Shown here piece by piece: positions 61,676 through 64,000 of a stretch of 64,000 nucleotides of DNA. How positions within the stretch are numbered: position 1 is the stretch's first letter; each line of letters opens with the position of its first letter. Origin of the DNA: Clostridiales bacterium. GTDB lineage: Bacteria > Bacillota > Clostridia > Oscillospirales > Acutalibacteraceae. The stretch is from contig DUNN01000023.1 of assembly GCA_012839345.1 (NCBI GenBank), forward strand, positions 30,746 to 94,745, given 5' to 3'. Under the pieces are notes generated by a model, which worked only from the letters and a program-made list of their open reading frames with translations, was not told the DNA's origin and did not search any database. Position numbers and translations under genes: made by a program.

Positions 61676-62851
61676 ATGAGAAAAAAACTGCTTTCCCTGA
61701 TCCTGGTTTTCGCAATGGCTTTCACCGTTGCTTTGCCCACCTATGCGGACACAGCAACGGGTTCCCTAGCGCTTACCAGCACCACCATCGGACTAAAGCC
61801 GGGTGAAAGCGCTGGGCTTTTTGCCGAAGATAACAGCGTGGCCGTTACGCTCACTTCCGCTAACCCTGCGATTGCGTCAGTCAGCGATAATATGATAACG
61901 GGCGTTTCGTTCGGCCGTACAACAGTTACCGCGACAGCCGCCGACGGACGTACCGCAACCTGCGATATTCACGTTGCCTATAAAGGCGTCGATGTATCCA
62001 GCCACAACGGAAAGATTGCTTGGACGGACCTGAAAAATAACGGCGTGGATTTTGCCATTATCCGCACCGGCTACGGTGACGAACTGCCGGCGGTGCAGAC
62101 GGATTCCCAGTTTGTCGCCAATTATAACGGCGCAGTTGCGAACGGCATTAAGGTGGGCGTTTACCACTACAGCTACGCAACCAGTGTCGCACAGGCAATA
62201 AGGGAAGCGCAGTTTTGTCTCAGTATTTTGAATAATCGTCATCTGGACTACCCGGTCTTTTATGATGTGGAGGACAAATCCATTTTCAGTAAGCTGACAA
62301 CGGCTCAAATTTCCGCCATGGCAGCCGCGTTCTGCCGCACTATTACCAACGCGGGCTACCGCGCAGGAATTTACAGTGGTGCCCGGTATCTGACGAATCT
62401 GAACACTCCTGAACTTAGTGCTTATGACAAATGGGTCGCGCATTACGATGTGGACTCTGCAAGCTATACCGGCCCGTACTCCATCTGGCAGTTCTCCAGC
62501 AAGGGCGGCATCGCCGGGGCAAACGGCAACCTTGATTTCGATTATTGCTACCAGACTTATCCGCTCCCGGCTCAGCAGAGCGCTTCCGATAGCAGCATGA
62601 CATCCGATACGGGTGCTACGCTGTCCATGAAGAAGGGAAAAAGCTATACCTTTAAGTTTACACCGAGTTCGACTTCGAGCACCCCAAGCTTCAGCACGGG
62701 CAATTCCAAGGTGCTTAAAGTAAGCTCCGTTACAAAATGGAAGGGGAGCTACTTGGTGAAGGTTACCGCGACCGGAAAGGGCTGCACTTCTGTTTACTCC
62801 ACGTTTAAGGGTCAGCAGGCGGTGCGTCGCTGCGTAGTAACGGTTTCCTAA
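61676..62851 (+). CDS. Secreted GH25 lysozyme-like protein with N-terminal bacterial Ig-like (BIG2-type) domain
   Basis: Signal peptide; NPAIASVSDNMITGVSFGRTTVTATAADG; GVDVSSHNGKIAWTDLKNNGVDFAIIRTGYG; PVFYDVEDKS; SIWQFSSKGGIAGANGNLDFDY. Confidence 0.93.
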   Translation: MRKKLLSLILVFAMAFTVALPTYADTATGSLALTSTTIGLKPGESAGLFAEDNSVAVTLTSANPAIASVSDNMITGVSFGRTTVTATAADGRTATCDIHVAYKGVDVSSHNGKIAWTDLKNNGVDFAIIRTGYGDELPAVQTDSQFVANYNGAVANGIKVGVYHYSYATSVAQAIREAQFCLSILNNRHLDYPVFYDVEDKSIFSKLTTAQISAMAAAFCRTITNAGYRAGIYSGARYLTNLNTPELSAYDKWVAHYDVDSASYTGPYSIWQFSSKGGIAGANGNLDFDYCYQTYPLPAQQSASDSSMTSDTGATLSMKKGKSYTFKFTPSSTSSTPSFSTGNSKVLKVSSVTKWKGSYLVKVTATGKGCTSVYSTFKGQQAVRRCVVTVS

Positions 62852-62991
62852 GCAACTGTTCCGAGCAGGGAAGGACTGGACCAACGTTCCCAAAGGAAAG
62901 ATAAGACATTAACAATATGTATTTCCGGCTGCTGTTCCTAAGCGGCCGGATTTTTTTGCATCGAATTCCGCGATACAATAAAATGGAAGAA

Positions 62992-63705
62992 CTATTTGCA
63001 GAAGCGGTGCTTGCCGATGACGGTGATAACCGGACGGGAGAAAATCCATTTACTGGTGCTCTTAGCCGGGTTGTAATAATAGATTGCGCCGCCGGACGGG
63101 TCCCAGCCGTTAATTGCGTCACGTGCAGCCCGGTAGGCGGAATCGGAAATCTCGTGATAGATACCGCCGTCCGTCATGCAACTGAACGCGCCGGGCTGAT
63201 ACACGACGCCCGCGAGCGTATTGGGAAAGGACGGGTGCTGAATTCGATTCAGAATGACGGCCGCAACCGCAACCTGGCCTGCATAGGGTTCTCCGCGCGC
63301 TTCTGCAGAGGTCACCTGAGCCAGAAGGCTGACATCCTTGCTGCTGAATCCGCCTAGCCCCCCGGAAGTTCCCCCGGAGCTGCCAATTCCCAGCGCAGCA
63401 AGGGTTTTCGGGCCGGCAATTCCATCCGCGGTCAGTCCGCGCGAGCGCTGAAAGCGAGTCACGGCATTCTTGGTCTGGGTTCCATAAATACTGTCCACGG
63501 TTCCCGTATAAAACCCCAGACTTTTCAGCTTGGTCTGAATCTGTTTAACTTCCGCGCCCTGCGAACCGTATTTGGAAAGGGTGGAAACGGAATCCCCCAA
63601 ATTCGTTACAACCGCAATCACCAGAACATTTAAAAGAATTACCACAAGGATGCACCAGCAATATTTCAGTTTCTTTTGCTTTTCCATATTCTCCAGATTT
63701 AACAT
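62992..63705 (-). CDS. sleB: Spore cortex-lytic enzyme SleB
   Basis: TM anchor, PG-binding domain (GAEVKQIQTKLKSLGFYTGTVDSIYGTQTKNAVTRFQ), hydrolase domain (LLAQVTSAEARGEPYAGQVAVAAVILNRIQHPSFP). Confidence 0.93.
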   Translation of the reverse strand: MLNLENMEKQKKLKYCWCILVVILLNVLVIAVVTNLGDSVSTLSKYGSQGAEVKQIQTKLKSLGFYTGTVDSIYGTQTKNAVTRFQRSRGLTADGIAGPKTLAALGIGSSGGTSGGLGGFSSKDVSLLAQVTSAEARGEPYAGQVAVAAVILNRIQHPSFPNTLAGVVYQPGAFSCMTDGGIYHEISDSAYRAARDAINGWDPSGGAIYYYNPAKSTSKWIFSRPVITVIGKHRFCK

Positions 63706-63894
63706 GTAATCACCCCTTTTCAAATTTTTCCCAAAGAGGCCGGGATTATCCGTACGGAAGAAAAACTGAGCGATGAATCTTCTCCAATCCGACTATGAAC
63801 AAGGAAAAAGGTATGAAAAAACCGCGTTTTATGCGGTTTTTGACCCTAAAAAGCAGGAAAAAGCAAAAAAATCAAAAAAATTTGAAAAAAGGGG

Positions 63895-63923
63895 TTGACT
63901 TATGGGGGTGTATTTGGTATTAT
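63895..63923 (+). promoter_or_regulatory. Strong promoter near window end, probably rRNA operon
   Basis: TTGACT (63895-63900), 17-nt spacer, TATTAT (63918-63923); downstream ends with gaccttgaaaatta, similar to Firmicute pre-16S leaders. Confidence 0.6.
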
Positions 63924-64000
63924 AGTCAAGCGCCTTACGAAAGGCGAACGGCAAGAGCGAAACGGAAGTTAAGCGAAGCCGGGCAGGACCTTGAAAATTA

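Overview
The window looks like the replication-origin region of a low-to-mid GC Firmicute, probably Clostridia/Oscillospiraceae (inferred from gene content and order). The left arm (1-22.8 kb) is on the + strand: U32 peptidase, dut, maf, mreBCD, PBP2, minD, mgsA, a T-box leader with hisS / serine hydrolase / aspS, queH, a decayed patch with MFS and GNAT remnants, HxlR, aldo/keto reductase, nrdDG, and a SARP/BTAD regulator. The middle (23-43.5 kb) is on the - strand: a CLC channel, a Gld-type ABC operon, NUDIX, gyrA, three YcxB-like genes, gyrB, remB, recF, yaaA, dnaN, dnaA. From 43.9 kb the right arm is on the + strand: rpmH, rnpA, yidD, yidC, jag, mnmE, mnmG, rsmG, phosphoesterase, noc-like, parA, parB, serS, acyl-ACP thioesterase, guaB, three tRNAs, GH25. 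A - strand sleB and a probable rRNA operon leader close the window. I found no CRISPR array, phage or transposase. The observations most worth checking are: two parS-like sites sharing a non-canonical CACATG centre; a T-box with overlapping Asp/His codons (GACAC); paired NrdR-like boxes at nrdD; 7-bp periodic intergenic repeats at two or three loci; a 13-bp direct repeat flanking a perfect 22-bp hairpin; a BTAD regulator with a degenerate GGDEF-like C-terminus; an orphan terminator-bounded intergenic region that may encode a structured RNA; a ~60-nt imperfect repeat between rpmH and rnpA; and a cluster of decaying genes downstream of queH. I do not see strong evidence for a wholly new multi-gene system.
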